Positions 1-6,860 of a stretch of DNA of 22,811 nt are shown here, one piece after another (the first letter of the stretch is position 1; each line of letters begins with the position of its first letter). The DNA is taken from positions 1 through 22,811 of the IMG/VR virus record IMGVR_UViG_3300044641_008523. One strand, given 5' to 3'. This DNA is from a virus. Both the position numbers and the translations under genes were made by a program. The notes under the pieces were generated by a model. That model searched no databases. It had not been told where the DNA came from and saw nothing but the letters and a program-made list of their open reading frames with translations.

Positions 1-880
1 CTGTTGCGGCTGACAAACCAACGGCAAGAAGTGCTTTTTGCCATATTTGCTTTCTATTCGCAGCTGTTTGTTTGGTATCTTCACCTGCCGCTATTTTCAA
101 AGAACTATTATCTTCTACTTCTAAAAGAACATCACCCAACGTTTTTTTCGACTCAACCTTCGTATAGACGGACTGGAGTTCTTTACTATACTTATTAACC
201 AAAGCCCTAAGATCGGCAATGATAATATTAGCCTGCTCCGTCGATAGCACGCCTTCTTTGTGACGCTGAACTGTTGTATCGTAAACGTTTGCGACGCGTG
301 CCAAACCGTTGACGAATAAAGCATGAGGAGAAATATCTCTAAATTCAGGATTGACTTGCGAGGCCTTCTTTACGTCGCCTGGTCCACAGTTTGGAAACCC
401 AGTAATGTCAGATCTAATTCCTTTGTCGAGTTTTTTAATCGATAATTCTGACGTGTCGTCGTACTTACTAAGTATTTTTTCGTAATCTCTTTGTGCCTTT
501 TCGTTTTCTTTGTCGCTCCAAAGAAGAGTTCGAATATTATAGAGCTTATTTGTAACAGAGCCCACCATAGCTTTAGCGCTAGCGCCTATCTTTTGAAATA
601 TTCCGCCTGACTTTTCTTTCGAACGGTCTTTATCAAAATTGATGCTATCGCCCTTGCCGTCTTCGAATAATAAATTTATATTTCGATTATCATAAATTTC
701 GTTAATAAGAGACGGATTTTTTTTCAAAAATTCATCGAGTATCCAAGCGCAAGCTTTATCCTTTTTATAATTTTCTACAATATAAAGACCCATTTCAACG
801 TCATCTTTATATAAAATAGATTTTTTCTGTAATTCTACAGAAAAAGGATCAACGCTATAAAAAGCCTCTGTTAGTTTCAT
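1..880 (-). CDS. unknown protein, 3' end cut by window edge
   Basis: This reading frame starts at ATG 878-880 and stays open for 293 codons to the left edge, so the C-terminus is missing. A GAGG sequence about 10 nt upstream is a fair ribosome binding site. The start lies one base beyond the stop of the annexin-like gene, so the two are probably co-transcribed. The protein begins MKLTEAFYSVD, is charged and lysine-rich, and has no motif I can assign. The last visible residues (KALLAVGLSAAT) turn hydrophobic. The LTE|A near the N-terminus fits the T4 prohead protease consensus (L/I)-x-E, so an internal head protein is conceivable, but this is only inference. Function unknown. Confidence 0.85.
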   Translation of the reverse strand, partial: MKLTEAFYSVDPFSVELQKKSILYKDDVEMGLYIVENYKKDKACAWILDEFLKKNPSLINEIYDNRNINLLFEDGKGDSINFDKDRSKEKSGGIFQKIGASAKAMVGSVTNKLYNIRTLLWSDKENEKAQRDYEKILSKYDDTSELSIKKLDKGIRSDITGFPNCGPGDVKKASQVNPEFRDISPHALFVNGLARVANVYDTTVQRHKEGVLSTEQANIIIADLRALVNKYSKELQSVYTKVESKKTLGDVLLEVEDNSSLKIAAGEDTKQTAANRKQIWQKALLAVGLSAAT

Positions 881-881
881 G

Positions 882-1478
882 TTATTTTGCCTCGGACTCT
901 TCATCGTCGCCGAATTCTTTTTCCTTTCCTGAGGCGCCTATTTCTCCACCAGATGGTTTCGAGCGTTTAAACTTTGAATTATCTTTTAGAAGTTGTTTGT
1001 GCAAAGTTCTAGCTTGTTTTTCCATTCCCTCGCCATCCAGCCAACCAATCAGATCAGTGTCCCAGCTAGATGTGTTTATTTTTTTATTTATAGTGTATAG
1101 TCCTGCCGACGTGAGACCTTTGAAGAATTCTCTAACTCCAGAAACGTCTGTTGTTATTGTTTTAATGAATGTATTAAACTCGTTGTATAACTTAGGAAGA
1201 TCATTCTTTCGAGCATTTAAAACTTTGTTAACTTTCTCTTCGTTCGTTCCGAAACCTTTCATAGCCGAAAATAAAGTCCAACAATCTTCGCTAGATGAAG
1301 CGATAGCTTGTTCTACAGAAGATGGAATCTTAGAATTCTGAATTTTCTTTTTCATCTTATCGGCTATCGCAGAAAGAATTCCCTCGCGAATTATATCGCT
1401 AGCGTTACTTTTCGCAACATCTCGTCTTTTTATTTCGCTACGAATAATGCTACGCAATTTTTGTTCTGTTATCAACAT
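882..1478 (-). CDS. annexin-repeat-like protein, 198 aa, behind the capsid gene
   Basis: ATG start with GGAGT seven bases upstream. Residues 2-17 (LITEQKLRSIIRSEIK) form a short basic amphipathic helix like those of other head-region proteins here. Residues 66-122 look like one annexin repeat: AMKGFGTNEEKVNKVLNAR (72-90) matches the annexin endonexin loop K-G-x-G-T-(D/N)-E with its following helix, and ITTDVSG (108-114) matches the ITSDTSG turn that carries the acidic calcium ligand in annexins. Annexins usually have four repeats of about 70 residues; here I see one, with a linker about six residues shorter. The C-terminus (about 163-198) is hydrophilic and ends in an acidic tail. Annexin repeats bind calcium and phospholipid in eukaryotes; a role in a virion or at the host membrane is inference. 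Confidence 0.85.
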   Translation of the reverse strand: MLITEQKLRSIIRSEIKRRDVAKSNASDIIREGILSAIADKMKKKIQNSKIPSSVEQAIASSSEDCWTLFSAMKGFGTNEEKVNKVLNARKNDLPKLYNEFNTFIKTITTDVSGVREFFKGLTSAGLYTINKKINTSSWDTDLIGWLDGEGMEKQARTLHKQLLKDNSKFKRSKPSGGEIGASGKEKEFGDDEESEAK

Positions 1479-1596
1479 TATGTACTCCGAAAATGCAAAC
1501 TAGACTACAAGTATTAATTATCATACAAAATTGAAAAACGTATCATTAATTATTTTTTTAATAAAATACGAGTTTTTGTTAATTTTTAATAATCTA

Positions 1597-1611
1597 ATTT
1601 GCGTTGCAAAT
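1597..1611. repeat. short inverted repeat in the spacer
   Basis: ATTTGC and GCAAAT flank a three-base loop, giving a perfect 6-bp stem about 20 bases beyond the strong terminator. It could be an operator-like site or a small RNA hairpin; no function is assignable. Confidence 0.4.
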
Positions 1612-1630
1612 GCTTAAAATCAAAATAAAA

Positions 1631-1652
1631 CAGGCCGCCCGAAGGCGGCCTG
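1631..1652 (-). terminator. strong intrinsic terminator after the major capsid gene
   Basis: On the minus strand CAGGCCGCC-TTCG-GGCGGCCTG forms a perfect 9-bp GC-rich stem with a UUCG tetraloop, followed by a T-rich run (TTTTATTTTG). It lies 26 bases past the capsid protein stop and in the direction of transcription. This is the best-formed terminator in the window and should end the long head-gene transcript. Confidence 0.93.
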
Positions 1653-1653
1653 C

Positions 1654-1690
1654 GTGACCCTAGGTCACAACATCAAACTAGATGATGTTG
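1654..1690 (-). repeat. two tandem stem-loops between capsid stop and terminator
   Basis: Two further inverted repeats sit directly before the terminator: GTGACC/GGTCAC (1654-1668, 6-bp stem, 3-base loop) and CAACATCA/TGATGTTG (1668-1690, 8-bp stem, 7-base loop). The second spans the capsid TAG stop. Neither has a U-tract of its own. They may protect the 3' end of the abundant capsid mRNA from exonucleases; that role is inference. Confidence 0.6.
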
Positions 1691-3558
1691 AGATCGAGGA
1701 TGGAAACCGTTCCGTAGAAGTCAGCGCGAACCATCTTCTTGCCGTAACGGGTCATGACGCCCTTGCGAGGAGTGAAATCCTCTGGCGCGAAGATAGTAGG
1801 GGTGACGATTAGTGGAACGTATGGAGCGTACACATAACCGGTCTCGAGGTAAGAACCACCCTTGAAGCCGACGAGAACCTTGTTACGTGGGAAGTAAGGA
1901 TCCTTGTAGACGGTGAAGCGGTTAGAGAGTGTACCGATCTTCTCAGCGCCGATAGAGAATGGCGCACCGACCTGGCCAGAGCCGTCGATCGAGTAGACAG
2001 GCTTGTAGAGCACTGAGGCCTCGAGGATGGTGGCGACGTCAGGAGAGACGACGATGAAGTTCGCCGAACCGCGGAGGGTCTTGCGGTGGATCTCGTTCGC
2101 AACGTCGATGACGGTCTCAACGAGGGTCTCGTACCATTCGCGAACCGTACCGGTGAAGGCAGGACCTGGAATGTTTGTACCACGGACGATCTCAGCGCCT
2201 GAGGTCTTGTTGACGAACTTGCCAGGAGCGCGTGACCAGTAGTAGTTAGCGCCAGAAGCCTGGGTGAGGAGGTCATTGAGGATCTCGCGATCGAGCTCAA
2301 GGGCGATCTGCTCAGAGAGGATCTGGGTTAACTCAACCTCGGCGTCCATCGAGTGGTACGCGTTGAGGTCCTGGGCGAGCTCTGGTGACCAACGAGCGCG
2401 GAGCTTACGGGTCTGAGCTGTAACAGCGAGGGATTCGATCTTGATGTCGATCTCAGGGATCGCAGGTGAAGGCTCGACCCCGAAGTTAGACTCGAAAGAA
2501 GGAATCGTGAGGGTTGAACCGGTGCCTTCGGTAAGATCAAGCGCAGAAGACTGCGCGTAAGATACCGCGAGGGACGCTTCGTTCGCGCCGACGCCTACGG
2601 GGTTACCAGAAACAACCATGAGGACAGATGCTCCTGAAGTTGAAACTGCAACGAGTGGGCTAGGGGTGAAGGTCTTCGCAACGTTATCCCAAATGCCGAG
2701 CTGGTTGAGACGACGGATGTTGAGAATGTTCTGACCACCCTGGACTGTCGCAGGGATGACACTGAGCTTGGTTGGTGCAGCGGAGTTCGACTTGTGTAGC
2801 GCGAATTCCTTGACCATCGTTGTATCCGCGTCGGTTAGACCGGAGAGAGGAACGACCGCAAAGTGGTAAGCACCACCGGCATCAACGAGGTTGGCTAAAC
2901 CAGGATCGAACCCGGTGAGGCGACCGTCTGTACCAGTTGTAACAAGTGCCTGATCGCCCCAAACTCCTGAGTTGCCGTATGAACCCGTTGAGGTTAGCGT
3001 AACGGTTGATGATACGTGGACTCTAGAGAAACCAGAACCAGCGAGGTCGTACATACCACCCGCAGCAGAAGCACCAGCCTGGATGTTCTTACCGAGTGGA
3101 TTACCGTAGATAGAAGTGCCAGTGACGTAGGTCGCAGCAGAACCACCGGAATCGCCGTCGATACCAGAGTTACCACCGCGGTTCGCACCGTATGAGTAAT
3201 CCAAGTAGAAGAGGAGACCGGAGGGGAGGCTCATTGGCTGGATTGAAACGAGCTCGTTCGCAACGAGACCACCGAAAACGCGGCGGACGATTGGGAACGC
3301 GATGTTGGTGAAACCACGGATATCAGAGGGCCCACCGACTGAAACTGAACCGCCACCGGCGCCGAGGGAGTTAGCCTCGCGGAGGATCTGAGCGGTCTGG
3401 TTCTCGAGGAGACGAGCCATGTTTTCCTTGGTGACGCCTTCGAGACCGCGGAGGAGACCGGTGCGGTTCCACTTCTCGATGAGACGCTTGTTTTCTGTGC
3501 CTAAGTGACGCTCGCGGATACCTTCGGCGAGCTGATCTAATGTAAATTGACGTGACAT
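1678..3558 (-). CDS. 23: major capsid protein (T4 gp23 family)
   Basis: Forms the hexamer lattice of the head shell. The 626-aa product aligns by eye with T4 gp23 across its length: residues 88-125 (FPIVRRVFGGLVANELVSIQ, then QPMS-PSG) match the gp23 segment ending VQPMNSPTG; residues 364-425 (PEIDIKIESLAVTAQTRKLR, SPELAQDLNAYHSMDAEVEL) match the long central helix; the C-terminus carries YVYAPYVPLIVTP and KGVMTRYGKK. A prohead protease site LRE|A lies after residue 61, where T4 cleaves gp23 after residue 65. It is about 100 residues longer than T4 gp23, the extra length being a Gly/Ser/Thr-rich region around 125-350. ATG start with AGGAG eight bases upstream. GC content is clearly above that of most neighbours, which fits translational optimisation of a very abundant protein. 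Confidence 0.97.
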   Translation of the reverse strand: MSRQFTLDQLAEGIRERHLGTENKRLIEKWNRTGLLRGLEGVTKENMARLLENQTAQILREANSLGAGGGSVSVGGPSDIRGFTNIAFPIVRRVFGGLVANELVSIQPMSLPSGLLFYLDYSYGANRGGNSGIDGDSGGSAATYVTGTSIYGNPLGKNIQAGASAAGGMYDLAGSGFSRVHVSSTVTLTSTGSYGNSGVWGDQALVTTGTDGRLTGFDPGLANLVDAGGAYHFAVVPLSGLTDADTTMVKEFALHKSNSAAPTKLSVIPATVQGGQNILNIRRLNQLGIWDNVAKTFTPSPLVAVSTSGASVLMVVSGNPVGVGANEASLAVSYAQSSALDLTEGTGSTLTIPSFESNFGVEPSPAIPEIDIKIESLAVTAQTRKLRARWSPELAQDLNAYHSMDAEVELTQILSEQIALELDREILNDLLTQASGANYYWSRAPGKFVNKTSGAEIVRGTNIPGPAFTGTVREWYETLVETVIDVANEIHRKTLRGSANFIVVSPDVATILEASVLYKPVYSIDGSGQVGAPFSIGAEKIGTLSNRFTVYKDPYFPRNKVLVGFKGGSYLETGYVYAPYVPLIVTPTIFAPEDFTPRKGVMTRYGKKMVRADFYGTVSILDLNII

Positions 3559-3565
3559 ATTTTAA

Positions 3566-3582
3566 CTCCTGTTAGAATTATA
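3566..3582 (-). promoter_or_regulatory. gp23 ribosome binding site and possible -10 box
   Basis: AGGAG (3566-3570) stands at good distance from the capsid ATG. A perfect TATAAT (3577-3582) lies just upstream in the 31-bp gap, overlapping the palindrome TAATTTAAATTA (3581-3592). In T4, gene 23 has its own late promoter; here the box is sigma70-like rather than TATAAATA and no -35 is evident, so only the binding site is firm. Confidence 0.5.
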
Positions 3583-3589
3583 ATTTAAA

Positions 3590-4642
3590 TTACTTGATAC
3601 CAGCGAGGATGGCCCAACGGTCGACGACTGCGCCCTCATTAAGAGTGGTGCCAGATGTCTTCGCGCCAGTAGGACGTGATGAACCGCCCGCAGAACGGAC
3701 GCCCTCGGAAAGTGAACGGCCAGGCTTCGCGAGTGATTCGGAGAGACTGGTGTAAAGGAGGTGCGCTTCACGGAGATTCTTAGCAGAATCGAGTGCCTCC
3801 ACTATTGAACGGAACTGCTTGTCGGTGAGAGAAGAGCTCTGCATTAGCTTGTTCACGTAGAGTAGCTTAGCATTAAAGAGTTTCTGCTCATCGAGCTGAC
3901 GATCGAGCGCCTTGATCGCCTTGGCTGCCTCATTGAGGCGAGACATGAGTTCACGATTACGACGTGACTCTTCAACCTTTTCTTTTCTAGCGTCATCCTT
4001 CGCGGAATCGGCTTCATCAACTTCTTCTTGCTTCTTGCGACCGCGGCCCTTGCCCTTGCCGCTTTCGTTCGCGTTGAGCTTCGCAGGACTCTCGAATGCA
4101 TCCTTGCCCGCCTTGCCGCCACCGAAGTGGTGAGCCATGGCAGAAGCACCGTTTGCAGCCTCGCGCAATGCGCGTAGACGCTTGAGCTCGGCGCGTAAAA
4201 CCGTTTCGTCGATTTCATATATTTCGCCCTCGTCAAGGTCATCTTCGGATTCTGATTCTGACATTTCGACGTCCTCTTCCTCTTCGTCAGATTCTGACAT
4301 CGACATTTCGTCGAACTCGTAAGTCACGGACTCTTCCTTTTCTTCGGGCTCTTCTTCGCCGCCAAGATCATCTCCCATATCCATGTCTTCGCCAGACTCT
4401 TCCTCGCCGCCTTCGTCAACGAGTTCCATTCCAACTGCACTGGCGAGTGACTTGAGTGCATCCTTGACGGCATCGACGTCGAGGTCGCCTGATTCGTCGC
4501 CAGAATCTTCGACATCAACAGCTGCATCGTCAGAAGCTTCCTCTTCGTCGGCTTCCATCGTATCCATTTCCTCGACCTCTTCGTTAATCTTTCCGCGGCG
4601 ACCCTCAGAGAGAAGGCTGCGGAGCAGCGTCTTTGTTGACAT
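3590..4642 (-). CDS. candidate nested short scaffold product, 350 aa, in frame
   Basis: Within the scaffold gene, codon 226 is an ATG (4640-4642) preceded by AAGGAGAT with eight bases spacing, a better ribosome binding site than that of the full-length start. The product would begin MSTKTLLRSLLSEGRRGKIN, which reads like a native N-terminus and resembles the leucine/arginine helices that open other head proteins here. It keeps the whole acidic centre and the gp22-like C-terminus, and at 350 aa is nearer to T4 gp22. Nested in-frame scaffolds are known elsewhere (lambda Nu3 inside C). Whether it is really made is inference. Confidence 0.45.
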   Translation of the reverse strand: MSTKTLLRSLLSEGRRGKINEEVEEMDTMEADEEEASDDAAVDVEDSGDESGDLDVDAVKDALKSLASAVGMELVDEGGEEESGEDMDMGDDLGGEEEPEEKEESVTYEFDEMSMSESDEEEEDVEMSESESEDDLDEGEIYEIDETVLRAELKRLRALREAANGASAMAHHFGGGKAGKDAFESPAKLNANESGKGKGRGRKKQEEVDEADSAKDDARKEKVEESRRNRELMSRLNEAAKAIKALDRQLDEQKLFNAKLLYVNKLMQSSSLTDKQFRSIVEALDSAKNLREAHLLYTSLSESLAKPGRSLSEGVRSAGGSSRPTGAKTSGTTLNEGAVVDRWAILAGIK

Positions 4643-5317
4643 TTCTTTAATCTCCTTTTCTATTTTATTAAGCTCTTGCTTCGCGCTCTCCGCAAGTGGA
4701 CCAGGAACAGCGTCCCTAATCTCTTGCTTAAGTCCAATGCTCTTGCGGAGGATTGCATTAAACTCCTCGACGATTCGGCCACCGGCGCGAAGCTTCTTGC
4801 CGCGACCACTGAGGGCGTCGAGTTCCCTCCTCAACATTCTAAGCTCTATCTGGATCGAACGGGCGCGCTCGGTGAGCGTGCCTCGACCGTCGATGAGTTT
4901 AATAAGATCTTGTATATTCGATTCGTCGAGCTGTATTGTCGTGTCCTTTTTATTAGACTCGGCAACGCTTAACGTGACTTTATCGACACCACTTGGAATT
5001 TTTATATCCAATGTGCTGGACGAATCTGTCGATGCAACGGGAATCGCTGGTGTAGATGGCATCACCGGTGGTGCATCGCCTTCTATTTCTTCGAATTCGT
5101 CGGTTTCGACTTCTTCATCAGAGTCATCGTCGGTAGAAAGAAGTAAATCTTCGACATCGTCGTCGACATCCTCACCTTCTAGAATCTTTTTTTCCAATAA
5201 ATCTCTAATTCTAGGCATGACTGATTCGATGAGCTTATCACGGGCTCTTTCTTCAGCCATTCTCAAAAGATCATTGGCTTCGCTAATCGCTTCTTGATAT
5301 AATTTTCCTGTTGTCAT
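3590..5317 (-). CDS. 22: prohead core scaffold protein, gp22-like, oversized and acidic
   Basis: Probable internal scaffold around which gp23 assembles, later degraded by gp21. It lies directly before gp23, as gene 22 does in T4. The 575-aa product has a helical N-terminal part (about 1-50), an acidic linker, a second helical part (about 130-225), a very acidic Asp/Glu/Ser-rich centre (about 245-370), and a C-terminal helical region (about 440-530). There, RQLDEQKLFNAKLLYVNKLM and the downstream IVEALDSAKNLREAHLLY resemble the conserved C-terminal core of T4-type scaffolds. T4 gp22 is 269 aa, so this is about twice as long. A strong ribosome binding site and ATG at codon 226 suggest a second, shorter product or an old gene fusion. 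The acidity and position make the role likely; the family call is by eye. Confidence 0.82.
   Translation of the reverse strand: MTTGKLYQEAISEANDLLRMAEERARDKLIESVMPRIRDLLEKKILEGEDVDDDVEDLLLSTDDDSDEEVETDEFEEIEGDAPPVMPSTPAIPVASTDSSSTLDIKIPSGVDKVTLSVAESNKKDTTIQLDESNIQDLIKLIDGRGTLTERARSIQIELRMLRRELDALSGRGKKLRAGGRIVEEFNAILRKSIGLKQEIRDAVPGPLAESAKQELNKIEKEIKEMSTKTLLRSLLSEGRRGKINEEVEEMDTMEADEEEASDDAAVDVEDSGDESGDLDVDAVKDALKSLASAVGMELVDEGGEEESGEDMDMGDDLGGEEEPEEKEESVTYEFDEMSMSESDEEEEDVEMSESESEDDLDEGEIYEIDETVLRAELKRLRALREAANGASAMAHHFGGGKAGKDAFESPAKLNANESGKGKGRGRKKQEEVDEADSAKDDARKEKVEESRRNRELMSRLNEAAKAIKALDRQLDEQKLFNAKLLYVNKLMQSSSLTDKQFRSIVEALDSAKNLREAHLLYTSLSESLAKPGRSLSEGVRSAGGSSRPTGAKTSGTTLNEGAVVDRWAILAGIK
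4650..4657 (-). promoter_or_regulatory. internal Shine-Dalgarno in scaffold gene
   Basis: AAGGAGAT sits eight bases before the internal ATG at 4642, within an AT-rich patch (4643-4672) in otherwise GC-richer coding DNA. Stops in the other two frames just upstream make the patch look like a former intergenic junction. Confidence 0.5.
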
Positions 5318-5353
5318 GATATATTCTCTGTGCGCTCCAGAATAACTATCAGT

Positions 5354-5974
5354 CTAATGCGTGTCATGCTCACGTTTTAAATTTAATTCGTGATATGCTC
5401 TAACTATTTGTCTAATTTTTGAAACTGCATCGTTTTCTTTATTTTTTTCGTCTTCGCTATTAAAAAAAGCATCTACGCCTACGGGAATAGAACTAGAGAA
5501 ACCTTTTTTCTGTCCCTTGGTGTGCTGTATAGTTTTTTGATAAGAGTTCCAGCTGTGTGCTCCACCAATGACTGCCTGTTTATTTTTGTATAAATCGGGC
5601 ATGGGCGTCATTGAAGATTGCGATCGTCTGTTTCCTATCGATTCGCCCAATTTCGCAAGATCGAATCTTGTAGCAGCTCCAACATAATAATAATTGTCAG
5701 TCGAACGAGTAGCGTAACTATCGACGGGAGTGACAATACCTAGTTTATTTTTAAATTTAGCGGCGTCGATTTCAAAATCTTCTTGTTCAGAACCCTCTTG
5801 TTCAAATTCACTTTCGACAGGTTCTTTATATGGAAAACTAGATTGATACTGGCGATTTTTATGATACGTTTGTTTTAACGTGCCGTAACCATCGCCAGTT
5901 TTCGCGTCGTAGTTTGGAAAGTTGGCGGGAGACGATATCGCCTCCCAAAGACTATTTTTTTTATTATGACGCAT
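5354..5974 (-). CDS. unknown head-region protein, 206 aa
   Basis: The frame is open up to 6091, but the likely start is ATG 5972-5974, which overlaps the end of the upstream gene by 11 bases; an earlier start would overlap it by over 100. No clear Shine-Dalgarno is visible, so translation may be coupled to the upstream gene. The protein opens MRHNKKNSLWEAIS, sharing the first six residues with the 279-aa protein next to the portal gene. It is polar and Tyr/Gln/Asn-rich, with an acidic stretch around 54-68 and a short basic helix at the C-terminus (VSKIRQIVRAYHELNLKREH). No family recognised. Its place among prohead genes suggests a head or core protein. Confidence 0.75.
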   Translation of the reverse strand: MRHNKKNSLWEAISSPANFPNYDAKTGDGYGTLKQTYHKNRQYQSSFPYKEPVESEFEQEGSEQEDFEIDAAKFKNKLGIVTPVDSYATRSTDNYYYVGAATRFDLAKLGESIGNRRSQSSMTPMPDLYKNKQAVIGGAHSWNSYQKTIQHTKGQKKGFSSSIPVGVDAFFNSEDEKNKENDAVSKIRQIVRAYHELNLKREHDTH

Positions 5975-6512
5975 TAGCAGTTGCAGGAGACTTACCTGAC
6001 TGATAAGAACCTTCTTCGGCGCCCAAAGACATACGCTGCGATGAAATCGCAGGATTTCTGGACTCTGACTTTGCATCTTGCGATGCTCCATCGTTAGAAA
6101 GGCTTGTAGATGGTGTAGTACCGTAATCCTTGGGTGGTTCTGGCAGATCTTTAGGATTCGATGAACCAGGACCTGGTGATGCAGGATTGGGAACCCAAGG
6201 CGAAGCGGGTAATCCGGCCGCGCCTGTTTTTACACTCTTCAGATCAGGAGGTTGTCTCCAAGCGTCAGTTGCGTTAAGACCGAAGTCCCTATCGACAACG
6301 CCAACTTGTTGATTATCTTTAATTTCGCCTTTTAATAAAAGAGCCAAAGCTTCTTTCTTATATCTTTCGGCCCCTTCAGCTCCCTGATATTCTACGTTAT
6401 AAGGAGCACCAGGAAATAGAACCTTAAGTGTAGCTGTATCCGATGTACCGCGTTTTGAACGTGAAGTGACACCGACGACATTAATCGTTGGATACGTGTA
6501 TGTTTTAGCCAT
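5964..6512 (-). CDS. unknown head-region protein with Pro/Ser-rich tail, 182 aa
   Basis: ATG start with AAGGAG seven bases upstream. The N-terminal half (about 1-85) opens MAKTYTYPTINVVGVTSRSK and looks like a small folded domain with beta strands. From about residue 88 it becomes a low-complexity tail rich in Pro, Ser, Gly and Ala (for example ASPWVPNPASPGPGSSNPKD), probably disordered. No catalytic motif or membrane segment. It lies between small core-type genes and the scaffold gene, so a prohead or decoration role is possible but not shown. Confidence 0.8.
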   Translation of the reverse strand: MAKTYTYPTINVVGVTSRSKRGTSDTATLKVLFPGAPYNVEYQGAEGAERYKKEALALLLKGEIKDNQQVGVVDRDFGLNATDAWRQPPDLKSVKTGAAGLPASPWVPNPASPGPGSSNPKDLPEPPKDYGTTPSTSLSNDGASQDAKSESRNPAISSQRMSLGAEEGSYQSGKSPATANAS

Positions 6513-6537
6513 TGTAATGCTCCTTATGTTAACTTAA

Positions 6538-6825
6538 TTACTTCTTGAGTCTACGAATCGCGCGATTCTTGGCTTCACGAAGTTGCTTAAGCTTGCGAAG
6601 AAGAAGTTTTTCATCATTTTCCATTAGTTCAATCTGACGAAGGCGGGCCTTGGCTTCCTTCACTGTGTGATCTTCATGTGACTCAAGTGTATCAGCGTAC
6701 TCATCGGCTTCGACTTCGACGGGCTCTTCTAAGAATCCCATCTCTGCCTTTTCACGTATGATTCGTTGTTTTTCTTCTAGTACTATCTTGCGCAGGAGCG
6801 CGGGTGTTAATTTACGAATTGCCAT
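6538..6825 (-). CDS. small prohead core-type protein, 95 aa
   Basis: The frame opens at 6864, but GGAGGT (6830-6835) four bases before ATG 6823-6825 makes the shorter start far more likely; it also clears the overlap with the upstream gene. The product begins MAIRKLTPALLRKIVLEEKQ and is almost entirely charged helix, with an acidic middle (EEPVEVEADEYADTLESHED) and a basic C-terminus (LREAKNRAIRRLKK), so a coiled coil is likely. T4 places small core proteins gp67 and gp68 between portal and scaffold; this gene has comparable position, size and composition, but I cannot assign it to either. Its GC is higher than that of its neighbours, like the capsid gene. Confidence 0.85.
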   Translation of the reverse strand: MAIRKLTPALLRKIVLEEKQRIIREKAEMGFLEEPVEVEADEYADTLESHEDHTVKEAKARLRQIELMENDEKLLLRKLKQLREAKNRAIRRLKK

Positions 6826-6860
6826 GTTTACCTCCAGAGCCTTCTGCTCTTGTCTATTTA

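Larger units (their letters stand above)
1479..1677. other. noncoding AT-rich spacer with hairpins
   Basis: This is the largest gene-free stretch in the window (about 199 bases). It holds the terminator and palindromes downstream of the capsid gene at its right side and the leader of the annexin-like gene at its left. Minus-strand AT-rich sequence such as TATGATAAT (around 1516-1526) could serve as a -10 element for the annexin-like gene, but no convincing -35 box or T4-late TATAAATA box is present, so I do not call a promoter. Confidence 0.7.

Noticed and set aside
1809-2300. 163-aa minus-strand frame rich in Ser and Arg
   Set aside because: Lies inside the capsid gene in another frame; low-complexity product without its own start signals.
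4383-5297. 304-aa plus-strand open frame, very Ser-rich
   Set aside because: It is the antisense of the acidic scaffold gene; Ser-rich composition follows from reversed Asp/Glu codons. No ribosome binding site and no coherent domain.
5975-6091. Longer N-terminus for the 206-aa gene (frame open to 6091)
   Set aside because: It would overlap the 182-aa gene by over 100 bases, and the extra residues look like a shadow of that gene.
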